Assembly: GCF_004000885.1 (NCBI RefSeq)
Contig: NZ_BIMC01000010.1
Location: 1-64,000 of the forward strand
Origin: Paenibacillus glucanolyticus NBRC 15330
Lineage (GTDB): Bacteria; Bacillota; Bacilli; Paenibacillales; Paenibacillaceae
Direction of reading: 5' to 3'
Length of the DNA: 64,000 nt
Below are positions 7,700 through 16,069 of this stretch, in pieces; position 1 is the stretch's first letter, and the number at the start of each line of letters is the position of its first letter. The notes under the pieces are model-generated. The model was given only the letters and a program-made list of their open reading frames with translations, did not search any database and was not told where the DNA came from. The translations under genes and the position numbers were made by a program.

Positions 7700-8506
7700 A
7701 TGCAAGAGAAGTTAAACGTATTGACCGAGGAGCAGCTGCACAAGTTCGAAACAGAGGGGTATTTAATTGTAAAAGGGCTCTTCCGGCAGGAGGAACTGGC
7801 TGAAATTGAAGCAACGTTTGAGGAGATCAGCCAAAAGACCGTACCCGGCCACTTTGAGCCGGTCTTCAATGATACAGCTATCGAACCGCTGAAACGCTAT
7901 CCGCGTGTTATGCATCCGCACCGTTTTGATGCAATCGCAAAAAAATACATGCTGCACAAGCCTGTCATGGACGTATTGGCCGATTTGTACAGCGAGCCCG
8001 CGCTCGCAGCTCAAAGCATGTTTTATTACAAACCTCCCGGTTCTCGCGGTCAAGCGCTGCACCAGGATAATTTCTACCTGCAGGTGGAGCCGGGCAACTG
8101 TATCGCGGCGTGGACCGCGATCGACGCGGCTGATGAAGAGAACGGCGGCTTGCTCGTCGTTCCGAAAACAAGTAATTATGCCCTTGTGTGCCCGGAGGAA
8201 GCCGATTCGCACGAGTCGTTTACCACCCATTTCGTGAAACCGCCAAAAGATCAAACGGTCCTCCCCGCCATAATGGACAAAGGCGATGTGCTCTTTTTTA
8301 ACGGCAACCTCATCCATGGCTCTTACCGCAACAAATCGAACCGTTTTCGCCGTGCCTTTATCTGCCACTATGCCAACGCGTCGGCAACCAAGATCGGTGC
8401 TTTCTACCGGCCGTTGTTCCGGGAAGACGGCACGGAGGTCAATCTGGACAGTAATCCGAATGGCGGCCCTTGCGGCGTCGAGTTCGAAACGCCGTATCCC
8501 CATTAG
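7700..8506 (+). CDS. Phytanoyl-CoA dioxygenase (PhyH) family Fe(II)/2-oxoglutarate oxygenase
   Basis: 268 residues, usual length for bacterial PhyH proteins. The facial triad is visible: H121-x-D123 in LHQDNFYLQ and the distal His206 in NLIHGSYRNKSNRFRR. One of the arginines that follow probably binds the 2-oxoglutarate carboxylate. The double-stranded beta-helix start GYLIVKGLF is present. The ATG is preceded by GGAGGG. It is soluble and cytoplasmic, with no signal peptide. It hydroxylates an unknown small substrate; the name does not imply phytanoyl-CoA. It is divergent from an AraC regulator, a pairing that suggests an inducible catabolic step. Confidence 0.9.
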   Translation: MQEKLNVLTEEQLHKFETEGYLIVKGLFRQEELAEIEATFEEISQKTVPGHFEPVFNDTAIEPLKRYPRVMHPHRFDAIAKKYMLHKPVMDVLADLYSEPALAAQSMFYYKPPGSRGQALHQDNFYLQVEPGNCIAAWTAIDAADEENGGLLVVPKTSNYALVCPEEADSHESFTTHFVKPPKDQTVLPAIMDKGDVLFFNGNLIHGSYRNKSNRFRRAFICHYANASATKIGAFYRPLFREDGTEVNLDSNPNGGPCGVEFETPYPH

Positions 8507-8627
8507 ATTTCAGACGACCAGCGCACATTTTCATGGCACTGGTCGCCCTATGTTAACTTTCATTGAATAGGAGTTTTTAGCATACATTGAACCACTCTGC
8601 AATTTTATATCGGAGCAGGCTCCCCAT

Positions 8628-9947
8628 TTATATCTCTCGCTTGGAATCGATATAGGTCTGCTCTGCCACGATGGTAAATCGCTCCACGAGATCACTGATT
8701 TTGAAATTCTCCGCACCAATCATATAAGTCGTTACCGTATCATAAAACGGCGCATGCCAATGGACAGGAACGCCTTCCTTGCCAACGATTGCCCCGACGA
8801 TGCTCCCTGCGGTAGCCGCTGTGCAATCATTGTCCAGCCCCATTGCCACCGTCTCGGAAATGACCTTGGACACATCCGTCCCTCCGATCATTAAACCGAA
8901 TACGGTCAAACATGCATTGTTGTTCGTATGAACGGGAGACATGCCTTGAAAGCGCTTGTTCACGGCTTCTCGCGCTTCTGTGTAATTCCGGATATCTCCA
9001 CCTATAGCGAGGGCCCATTCGATATCCTTGTAGAGGCTGCATTCGCTAGGAATTTCCGTCAGTCCAGTGCGAAGGGCGTCCACCGGATGATCGACGGCAA
9101 AGGCGGCTGCTTGAGCCGCACTAAAAAACATTTCGCCATAAATTCCGTTCCTTCGATGGCTCAAATAAGCGTCTCGATACGCGTACTCTGCCGCTTTCGA
9201 CGGGAACCCCGGTGCAATGTATGCCCACGGATCGGATCGAATATCTGCACCGATCCATTGACAATACGGATTCTCTAAGCTTGCTGCTTCCATAGCCGTC
9301 TTGCCTGCCCTCAAGTTACGAAGGGCAACCTCTTCGGCCGTACATGCAAGCGGCAAATATTTCACCCAGCTCTTCCCCACGTCCTCCGTCGTAAAATGAA
9401 TCCCATGCTCCTCCGCGATCAGCAGCCCCAGAATTGTATACGTAATATCATCGTCGACGGGAACTCCGCTCATGCCTTCAAGCGTATATTCATAAAATGT
9501 GCTCTTCCCATATCGCCGATGGTTCGGATTCTTAATCCGGGTCCAATAGCTGCGCGGTGGAAAGGCATCCCCAATGTACTCGGCCCAACTCTTCATTTCA
9601 TCCACTTCCCATAGTTCGACGGGAGCTCCCAGCGTACATCCGGCGAATCGGGCGAGCATAGCGCCCTCCAGCTTATCTTTATACTCGGACTGATTGAATG
9701 TTTTCCACATTCTTCGAGGACCATTCGTACGAAGCAGCTGAATCCCACGCAGATCATTCGGCTCTTGGGAAGCCAGTTTCCCATCAACAGGCAGACCTTG
9801 CAATTTCTCCGCGGCTTCCTGCATTGCCCGTTCAATATCCTGCCAAATGCCGGAAACGCCATCTGCACCATGTTCATGGGCTAATCGCCCGTACTCCATA
9901 ATTTTTTCGGATAACTCAGCCAATTTCGGTTCTATAGGATAAGCCAT
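8628..9947 (-). CDS. ADP-ribosylglycohydrolase (DraG/ARH) family protein
   Basis: 439 residues from the ATG at 9947, which follows AGGAGAAGGTG; in-frame residues further upstream lack such a site. The ARH fold starts near residue 88 (YKDKLEGAMLARFAGCTLGAPVE). The two metal-binding signatures are present: VDDDITYT (Asp165-167) and, toward the C-terminus, GLDNDCTAATAGSIVGA. About 85 extra N-terminal residues of unknown role precede the fold. Family members cleave N- or O-glycosidic bonds to ADP-ribose or related ribosides. The gene is divergent from an AraC regulator with a cupin sensor. That fits a small-molecule or carbohydrate role as well as reversal of protein ADP-ribosylation; no transferase partner is nearby. 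Confidence 0.88.
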   Translation of the reverse strand: MAYPIEPKLAELSEKIMEYGRLAHEHGADGVSGIWQDIERAMQEAAEKLQGLPVDGKLASQEPNDLRGIQLLRTNGPRRMWKTFNQSEYKDKLEGAMLARFAGCTLGAPVELWEVDEMKSWAEYIGDAFPPRSYWTRIKNPNHRRYGKSTFYEYTLEGMSGVPVDDDITYTILGLLIAEEHGIHFTTEDVGKSWVKYLPLACTAEEVALRNLRAGKTAMEAASLENPYCQWIGADIRSDPWAYIAPGFPSKAAEYAYRDAYLSHRRNGIYGEMFFSAAQAAAFAVDHPVDALRTGLTEIPSECSLYKDIEWALAIGGDIRNYTEAREAVNKRFQGMSPVHTNNNACLTVFGLMIGGTDVSKVISETVAMGLDNDCTAATAGSIVGAIVGKEGVPVHWHAPFYDTVTTYMIGAENFKISDLVERFTIVAEQTYIDSKREI

Positions 9948-10039
9948 GTCACCTTCTCCTCTCGCTTCATATGTAATCGATTTCAAAGCTAGTTTATAAT
10001 ATGAAAGATAACAATTCTGCTCAATAAGGACTGAAAACT

Positions 10040-10936
10040 ATGCAGAAACAACCATCTTCCTATGAGATTATCGGTCAGCCGTATTTGCTCCCTCCCACGT
10101 TTCCCGTGGATTGGATCGGAAACCATGTCCAAAACGATGCCGATATTACGTATCTTCATTATCACAATTGTCTTGAAGTCGGATACTGCCGCGAAGGCTC
10201 AGGCGTGTTTTTTGTAGAGGACAAGATCCTGCCTTACTCAAAAGGCGATGTGAGCATTATTTTTCCGGGGCAGCTTCACCTTGCGCAAAGTGTTAAAAGT
10301 CAGGTGAGCCGATGGGATTTTTGCTTCTTAGATCCGAATGCGCTGCTTGGCACGGCCCATCCCCGATCATGGAACGCCCCTGCTCCAGCGGGATTCGCTA
10401 ATATCATCAGTCCGGGCGATGCTCCCGACATCACATTAATGACGGAATATCTCATGAAAGAACTAAGTCAGCAATTATCAGGCTACGAATCGGCCGTCAA
10501 AGGGTGCCTTTGGACGCTGATGACCCTCATTACCCGAATCATCGATCAGATGGCTGACGATACACCTGTAGTTGGAGCTGCCGATCGAAATTCCATGAAC
10601 ACAATTTCCAAATCGCTGGAGTACATCTCACAGCATTACATGGAACCGATTCATATTCATGAATTGGCGGCAGTTTGCAGCTTAAGCGTCACGCATTTTC
10701 GTCGAACGTTCCGCGTTTGCATGGGAATGGCTCCGCTCAATTACTTGCACAATGTGCGAATGCAGATGGCCTCTGCATTACTATCCCATACCGATAGCAG
10801 CATACTGTCAATCTCCCAAGAGGTAGGCTATGCAACAATATCCAGCTTCAACCGCCACTTCAAACATTGGACGGGAATAGCTCCCTCCAAATGGCGCGCG
10901 ATAAAAAAACAGGGCAAACAACCCATGCAACCGTGA
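10040..10936 (+). CDS. AraC-family transcriptional regulator with cupin sensor
   Basis: 298 residues. A cupin-type sensor occupies the N-terminal third (YLHYHNCLEVGYCREGSGVFFVEDK, GDVSIIFPGQLHLAQS). The C-terminus is the two-HTH AraC domain (IHELAAVCSLSVTHFRRTFRVCMGMAPLNYLHNVRM, ISQEVGYATISSFNRHFKHWTGIAPSKWR). The start ATG follows AAGGA. It faces the ADP-ribosylglycohydrolase gene across a 92-bp divergent intergenic region and probably regulates it. The HYHxxxE pattern at residues 35-42 could hold a metal or sugar, as in other cupin AraC proteins. Confidence 0.92.
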   Translation: MQKQPSSYEIIGQPYLLPPTFPVDWIGNHVQNDADITYLHYHNCLEVGYCREGSGVFFVEDKILPYSKGDVSIIFPGQLHLAQSVKSQVSRWDFCFLDPNALLGTAHPRSWNAPAPAGFANIISPGDAPDITLMTEYLMKELSQQLSGYESAVKGCLWTLMTLITRIIDQMADDTPVVGAADRNSMNTISKSLEYISQHYMEPIHIHELAAVCSLSVTHFRRTFRVCMGMAPLNYLHNVRMQMASALLSHTDSSILSISQEVGYATISSFNRHFKHWTGIAPSKWRAIKKQGKQPMQP

Positions 10937-10997
10937 GAAGGGGTTCGTATCTTGATGATCGCAGAAGACATTCCCATGCGCTCTCCAACATACAAAG

Positions 10998-11022
10998 AAA
11001 CCGTCTGTTATCAGACGGTTGG
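10998..11022 (-). terminator. Hairpin at the end of the decayed GNAT gene
   Basis: CCGTCTG-ATAA-CAGACGG on the minus strand is followed by TTTCTTTG. It sits where an intact acetyltransferase gene would end. Confidence 0.55.
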
Positions 11023-11450
11023 ATTGAACCAATGCTATGTATTTCGATACCCTCCACGCGTTTATCTCCTTTTTCAATAACAAATCCCATTCTGGTATGG
11101 TAAGCGATGGAGCTTGTATGGATTGGAGACGTGATACAGCGAACAATTTCTACACCCCGTTTATTCACTTCATTATAATACGTTTCGTAAAGCTGACGTC
11201 CGATGCCACGCTGCCGGTGCGCAGGATGGATGCCAACAAATGAATATAAGCCTCTTCATTTCGGCTTTGGGATAAAAATCCAATAAGGAAACCTAGCATT
11301 GCTCCATTCTCTTCAACTATAAAACCCGTATCTTGAAAATGATCAAAAACAGCTTCGGCGGCATATCAGCCATTAGACAACCGTTCCACCAATTGTATAA
11401 AACAGAAATTGTCATCTCGTAATCAGACGATTGGGCCCTGGGGACAAAAA
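11020..11450 (-). pseudogene. GNAT N-acetyltransferase, frameshifted and truncated
   Basis: Reading the minus strand in three successive frames reconstructs a GNAT protein: SSDYEMTISVLYNWW, then [19 protein letters not shown] and SRNEEAYIH, then [21 protein letters not shown] and IAYHTRMGFVIEKGD. The acetyl-CoA loop (HRQRGIGRQ) and the terminal GFVIEKGD are characteristic. Two single-base losses in A-runs (near 11345 and 11238, plus strand) break the frame. The normal C-terminal strand and a start codon are also missing. Homopolymer sequencing errors could explain the shifts but not the missing ends. The gene is probably dead. Confidence 0.7.
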
Positions 11451-11485
11451 AAGAAGATGACCCAATTATAGCAAAGTCATCTTCT
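11445..11485 (-). terminator. Terminator of the DUF3189 gene
   Basis: On the minus strand AGAAGATGAC and GTCATCTTCT form a 10-bp perfect stem with a 14-nt loop, followed by seven T. It lies about 50 bp past the stop of the gene at 11538. Confidence 0.85.
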
Positions 11486-11537
11486 AAGAATTTTATACAA
11501 ATACATTCAAAATAAAGAGCTTCTCCATCGAAAATAA

Positions 11538-12053
11538 CTAAGCGGAATACTCTTTATTGTCAATGACGATGACGGGTTCAGTCCCTGATCTCGCAGCTGC
11601 GGTCTTCTTGGTATGGATGACCAATTCATGAATATTGCTGCAGGATTTCTTCGCACCCATGACCAATAACGGCACCCCTAGAGCGTCCAGTTTCAACCTT
11701 CTGGATAACAGTCCGCCCATCGTCATGGAGAATGGTACCGTTGGGGACGTGTTGGAATATATGATAGGCTCATCGTTCTGGTATTTGTCTTGCAGGATTA
11801 AGCTCAAGTTCTTCAATGCTTCCACTACCACCTTGGAGGATCCCCGCCCAACCGAGTATACCGGATTCCCGTTCTCATCCAGGCCGTGAAAAATGAGCTT
11901 GCCCATATCCGAGGTTTTCAGTTTGTTGAAATAATCAACCGCCAGAATTTCTTCTTTTGTAAGCTGTCGATTCGTAGGCAATTTATTTAGATGATACGCT
12001 GCTGCCAACGACGTTGTGTGGGTCCCCCCGTAATCATTGTAAATAAAGATCAT
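11538..12053 (-). CDS. DUF3189 family protein
   Basis: 171 residues. The N-terminus MIFIYNDYGGTHTTSLAAAYHLNKLP is the signature of DUF3189, a Firmicute family without an established function. The first strand and YGGTHTT loop look like a nucleotide-handling fold; that is only an impression. The open frame extends five codons upstream to a TTG. The ATG at 12053, preceded by GGAG about 10 nt away, gives the canonical family start and was chosen. No transmembrane segment or signal peptide. It is monocistronic with its own terminator, and neighbours give no functional hint. Confidence 0.8.
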   Translation of the reverse strand: MIFIYNDYGGTHTTSLAAAYHLNKLPTNRQLTKEEILAVDYFNKLKTSDMGKLIFHGLDENGNPVYSVGRGSSKVVVEALKNLSLILQDKYQNDEPIIYSNTSPTVPFSMTMGGLLSRRLKLDALGVPLLVMGAKKSCSNIHELVIHTKKTAAARSGTEPVIVIDNKEYSA

Positions 12054-12146
12054 ACATCCCGTCTCCAATCATAGAGTAATGTGCTTATTATTACCATTAA
12101 GCTCTGTCTCATTCGCCGGATCTCAGCATCGAGCTAGGTGATAACA

Positions 12147-12172
12147 GAAAAAAGCCCTGATTCCTCAGGACT
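12147..12172 (-). terminator. Terminator of the Gfo/Idh/MocA gene
   Basis: Minus strand AGTCCTGA-GGAA-TCAGGGCT followed by TTTTTTC, 38 bp past the oxidoreductase stop. Confidence 0.85.
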
Positions 12173-12209
12173 TCTTCCTATCTCTATATGGAAATATTCA
12201 TAAATTTGA

Positions 12210-13292
12210 TTAATCCAGGTATACTGCTTTTCCAAGACGGGCCGATTCGTACAGAGCTTCCAGAATACGTGATACAACATAAGCTTGCTCAGGAGTAACG
12301 ACAGGGTCTTTATCCTGATCAATGGCTTCGATCCATCTTCTCATTTCAACATCCGGAGCCTGTTCCTTCTTACCGTCATAGAAAGCTACCCCGCCGGAGT
12401 TCAACTCAATTTCATTGGTGTACAGACGGCTGAATTTCTCTCCGTTAATGCGAAGGCCGTTCTTCATATCGGCCCCGCCTTCCGAGCCGCTAAGTGTACA
12501 TTTGGCTTCGTCAATATCAAGCGTATTTAACGCCCAGCTTGATTCCAGGATGATGGTTGCTCCGTTCTCCATTACAATCATGCCGAAAGCGGAATCTTCG
12601 ACCGTAAATTTCTCGGGATCCCACGGTCCCCAAGCATTTGCCGCATTCTCCTTACGGGACAATTCATGATATGTAGTACCGAGTACGATTTTCGGCTTGT
12701 AATTATCCATCATCCAGAGCGTCAAATCCAGCGCGTGCGTACCGATATCGATCAGCGGCCCTCCGCCTTGTTTTTCCTCATCCAAAAATACGCCCCAGGT
12801 CGGAACAGCTCTTCTCCGTACCGCATGTGCCTTGGCATAATAAATATGACCGAGCTCTCCGGCTTCGCACACCTCTTTAAGATAAAGACTGTCTTCACGG
12901 AACCGATTGTTGTATCCGATCGTCAGTTTCTTGCCCGTACGCTGAGCCGTTTCCATCATCAGTTTGGCATCCGCAGCCGTTTTGGCCATCGGCTTCTCGC
13001 ACATAACATGCTTTCCGGCCTCAAGCGCAGCAATGGAAATTTCCGCATGCGAATCATTAGGGGTAAGCACATGAATGATATCAAGGGTAGAATCCTTTAG
13101 CAGCTCCGTGTAATCGCTATATACTTTTGCTTCCTCGCTGCCATATTTGCCAGCAGCCTCTTCAGCCCGATCTTTGACGATATCGCAAAACGCTGCAAGC
13201 TCCACACTATTCAATCTGCTTAAGCTGGGCAGATGTTTTCCGTTTGCGATTCCGCCACAGCCGATAATACCAATGCGATAAACTTTTGACAT
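12210..13292 (-). CDS. Gfo/Idh/MocA family NAD(P)-dependent oxidoreductase
   Basis: 360 residues. The Rossmann dinucleotide motif IGIIGCGGIANGKHLPSL is at the N-terminus. The conserved family motif EKPMAKT, whose Lys acts in catalysis, is near residue 98. The GGGPLIDIGTHALDLTLWMM segment supplies the catalytic His. These enzymes oxidise or reduce sugars, inositols or related polyols in the cytoplasm. Substrate is not predictable; the protein resembles the dehydrogenases common in Paenibacillus sugar loci. It stands alone with its own terminator, so no pathway can be inferred from neighbours. Confidence 0.92.
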   Translation of the reverse strand: MSKVYRIGIIGCGGIANGKHLPSLSRLNSVELAAFCDIVKDRAEEAAGKYGSEEAKVYSDYTELLKDSTLDIIHVLTPNDSHAEISIAALEAGKHVMCEKPMAKTAADAKLMMETAQRTGKKLTIGYNNRFREDSLYLKEVCEAGELGHIYYAKAHAVRRRAVPTWGVFLDEEKQGGGPLIDIGTHALDLTLWMMDNYKPKIVLGTTYHELSRKENAANAWGPWDPEKFTVEDSAFGMIVMENGATIILESSWALNTLDIDEAKCTLSGSEGGADMKNGLRINGEKFSRLYTNEIELNSGGVAFYDGKKEQAPDVEMRRWIEAIDQDKDPVVTPEQAYVVSRILEALYESARLGKAVYLD

Positions 13293-13535
13293 GTATCATC
13301 ACCATCACTTTCATGAGTTTTTATAAGAAGCATAATTATAGAGCCCTGCCCCATACATTTAATGAGGTCTTGACTCCACATATAAGGTATCATATCTGAC
13401 CATTTTTTTTTAGTATAACTATGCGACAATTCATATATAAAATCACGACATCCATCTCCTATTACAAGATGTTCGTCCAAGCCATCATAACAAAACATCA
13501 TATACTACTAGCAAGGGACAGACTTAATAGAACAG

Positions 13536-13991
13536 GTGGTGAAGCTAGCGTTGACAAAATTTTTAGATGCACGGACCTCCAATCACTGGCCCATAGCATT
13601 CCCAGGCTCCACGGAACGTTTCGTGGTGGACACCCCCGTCATGGTCGGTCAAGTGGGCTTGAATGTGCCTGCCGATACAAACGGTATCATCCGTACTCAG
13701 CTTCTTGGGCAAGTCGGCTTCTATATACTAAGCGAAGATATATTTGCTCCGATTATTCAAATTGATGTCATGCGAGGCTATTTAACAACGGATCCGATTA
13801 TCCATACCACTTATGTACAATATCAGCCTTCCCAGGTCCAAAGCCAAAGTGTCTCCTTTGTCGCTGCAGACTATAATGTACCCCCTCCCCCAACAGGTCT
13901 TCTGGTATATACCATGTATGTGACTGCACTTGTGCTGGATATGGGCAGAACAGGACCAGAATGCTTTAATGCTTCCGTATATACGGATTAG
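13536..13991 (+). CDS. Small beta-rich protein, possible spore-coat/exosporium-like
   Basis: Up to 151 residues. I do not recognise a firm family. The sequence is beta-strand rich and short of charges, with PVMVGQVGLNVPAD and RTQLLGQVGFYIL segments reminiscent of jelly-roll (C1q/TNF-like) proteins seen in spore surface layers. There is no signal peptide and one Cys near the C-terminus (PECFNASVYTD). The frame opens at GTG 13536 with no clear ribosome site. A TTG at 13551 lies 8 nt after AGGTGGTGA and may be the true start (146 residues). It is followed by a perfect bidirectional terminator. The surface role is a guess from composition. Confidence 0.6.
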   Translation: MVKLALTKFLDARTSNHWPIAFPGSTERFVVDTPVMVGQVGLNVPADTNGIIRTQLLGQVGFYILSEDIFAPIIQIDVMRGYLTTDPIIHTTYVQYQPSQVQSQSVSFVAADYNVPPPPTGLLVYTMYVTALVLDMGRTGPECFNASVYTD

Positions 13992-14018
13992 AGCATGCTT
14001 CCTATAGGAGTCGCATTG

Positions 14019-14048
14019 AAAAAGGCAGCCGATCATCGGCTGCCTTTA
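14019..14048. terminator. Bidirectional terminator between convergent genes
   Basis: AAAGGCAGCCGAT/ATCGGCTGCCTTT is a perfect 26-bp palindrome with flanking A and T. It serves the rightward gene at 13536 and the leftward peptide operon ending at 14120. Confidence 0.9.
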
Positions 14049-14119
14049 TTCTTGATTCTTCATATAAACGTGACGAAAGCGTCATTCCTGTGATTCAGTC
14101 GTATTGCTGTTGTCGTATA

Positions 14120-15016
14120 TTAACTTTTCATTCGCGGATCCAGAGCATCGCGCAGACCGTCCCCCATCAGGTTGAAGGCGAGTACCGTCAGCATGATCGA
14201 AACTCCGGGAAAAATCACCGTCCACGGGGCCGTTGCGATAAACTGACGCGAATCAGACAGCATCTTTCCCCATTCCGGAGCGGGAGGCTGGGCGCCAAGG
14301 CCCAAAAATCCGAGCGCAGCCGCTTCGATAATGGCCGTCGCGATGCCCAGCGTTCCTTGCACGATGATTGGAGTCAGACTATTCGGCAGAATATGATGTC
14401 TCAGAATTCCGCTGTTCTTCATCCCGATGGCCTGCGCAGCGCTGATGTACTCCTCGTTCTTCAAGCTGAGGACTTTGGCGCGAACCAATCGGCCATAGGT
14501 CGGTATGTTGACGATGGCAATGGCATATAACGCATTTTGCAGCGAAGGGCCCAGGATGGCTACGATGGCTATCGCCAGCAAGATACTCGGAAACGCCAAC
14601 AAAATATCAAAGAAACGCGAGATGATCATATCTATCCACTTGCCGTAAAAGCCTGCCAGAATACCGAGCAGCGTTCCCAGAATGATAGAGCCAAGCACGG
14701 AAAATGTACCGACCCACAATGAGATGCGCGTTCCGTGCAGCACCCGGCTGAGCAAATCCCGTCCCAGATCATCGGTTCCAAACCAATGCTCAGCTGACGG
14801 AGGTTTTAACCGGTCGGCAAGCTCCTGCGCTTTATAATCATAGGGCGCGATTAATGGCGCGAGCAGTGCGATGACAATGAAGAACAGAATCATGAACAGT
14901 CCAGCCATCGCGATTTTGTTCTTGCGGAAAGCTCTCCACGCATTACGCCAAGGTCCGGAAACCTTCTCGGAAGGAATGGCAGAGCTGTCGTTCAGGTGTG
15001 TTGTAATCTGTGGCAT
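14120..15016 (-). CDS. Dipeptide/oligopeptide ABC transporter permease (DppC/OppC-like)
   Basis: 298 residues from the ATG at 15016, which is preceded by AGGAGGG; upstream in-frame residues are discarded. The OppC N-terminal segment (WRAFRKNKIAMAGLFMILFF), HWFGTDDLGRDLLSRVLHGTRISL and the EAA-type loop EYISAAQAIGMKNSGILRHHILPN are family hallmarks. C-terminal GDGLRDALDPRMKS is the canonical end. It forms the membrane channel with the DppB-like protein encoded 10 bp upstream. It is the last gene of a five-gene operon. Confidence 0.94.
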   Translation of the reverse strand: MPQITTHLNDSSAIPSEKVSGPWRNAWRAFRKNKIAMAGLFMILFFIVIALLAPLIAPYDYKAQELADRLKPPSAEHWFGTDDLGRDLLSRVLHGTRISLWVGTFSVLGSIILGTLLGILAGFYGKWIDMIISRFFDILLAFPSILLAIAIVAILGPSLQNALYAIAIVNIPTYGRLVRAKVLSLKNEEYISAAQAIGMKNSGILRHHILPNSLTPIIVQGTLGIATAIIEAAALGFLGLGAQPPAPEWGKMLSDSRQFIATAPWTVIFPGVSIMLTVLAFNLMGDGLRDALDPRMKS

Positions 15017-15026
15017 AGCTTCCCTC

Positions 15027-16031
15027 CTACCGGTAGCGGATGCGCGGATCGACTGCTGCATACAGCAAATCCACAATCAGATTGATGACAACGAATATAA
15101 AAGCGATGATCAGAATCCCGGACTGAATAACCGGGTAATCCCGTGAGCTGATCGCTTCATAAATATAGCGGCCGACACCAGGCCATGCGAAGATGGTCTC
15201 CGTTAATACCGCTCCCCCAAGCAAGGCGCCCGTCTGCAGGCCGATAACCGTAAGCACAGGGATGAAGGCATTCTTGAGCGCATGCTTGTAAACAACGAAA
15301 AATTGGGACAGTCCTTTGGCTTTAGCCGTGCGGACAAAATCGGAATTCATGACCTCCAGCATGCTCGATCGCGTCATCCTGGCGATAACCGCCATCGGGA
15401 TGGTGCCCAGCGCCACGCTGGGCAGTATCAGATGTTTGACTACCGTCCACAATTGATCGAAGCGTCCGGCAATGATACTGTCAAGCAAGTACAAATTCGT
15501 AACGGCTTCTACCGGATCACGCTGATTCATCCGACCGATCGAAGGCAGCCAGTGCAGTTCCAAGGAAAATATCCACTGCTCCATCAATCCAAGCCAAAAG
15601 ATGGGCATCGAAACCCCGATCAATGCGACCAGCATACTAATGTAATCAAACCATGAATTGTGCTTCCAGGCGCTGATGATTCCCGCATTGACGCCGAAAA
15701 AGATGGCAAAAGCCATGGCGGCAAACGTTAATTCAGCGGTTGCTGCCAAATACGGCGTGATTTCTTCGGCAATCGGCACCCTGGTACGGATGGATTGCCC
15801 AAGGTCTCCCTGCAGCAAATCTCCGATATAGGAGAAATACTGCTGATACCACGGATTATGAAGTCCCAGCTGCTCACGAAGAGCCTCCTTGGACTGTTCC
15901 GTCGCCTTTTGTCCCAGAATGGTCTCCGCGGGATCGCCCGGAATGGCATGAATGATAGAGAACACGATGATGGTCATCCCGATCAGAACCGGAATCATGA
16001 TGAATATTCGCTTCAATATATAGGATTTCAA
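15027..16031 (-). CDS. Dipeptide/oligopeptide ABC transporter permease (DppB/OppB-like)
   Basis: About 334 residues. The N-terminus SYILKRIFIMIPVLIGMTIIVFSIIHAIPGDPA is the DppB signature, and the EAA loop reads DFVRTAKAKGLSQFFVVYKHALKN. The frame can be extended to a TTG at 16049. The TTG at 16031 lies 7 nt after AGGTGA and gives the standard family start, so it was chosen. C-terminal DLLYAAVDPRIRYR is canonical. It partners with the DppC-like protein immediately downstream. Confidence 0.93.
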   Translation of the reverse strand: MKSYILKRIFIMIPVLIGMTIIVFSIIHAIPGDPAETILGQKATEQSKEALREQLGLHNPWYQQYFSYIGDLLQGDLGQSIRTRVPIAEEITPYLAATAELTFAAMAFAIFFGVNAGIISAWKHNSWFDYISMLVALIGVSMPIFWLGLMEQWIFSLELHWLPSIGRMNQRDPVEAVTNLYLLDSIIAGRFDQLWTVVKHLILPSVALGTIPMAVIARMTRSSMLEVMNSDFVRTAKAKGLSQFFVVYKHALKNAFIPVLTVIGLQTGALLGGAVLTETIFAWPGVGRYIYEAISSRDYPVIQSGILIIAFIFVVINLIVDLLYAAVDPRIRYR

Positions 16032-16069
16032 GATAGATTCACCTGCCAAAGGCGTTGTGGTACAGCCCG

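Noticed and set aside
7763-8503. 246-codon minus-strand frame opposite the PhyH gene
   Set aside because: Antisense shadow of a gene with clear catalytic motifs.
8514-8548. CGACCAG/CTGGTCG inverted repeat after the PhyH gene
   Set aside because: Seven-base stem with a 17-nt loop and no T-tract, so not a convincing terminator.
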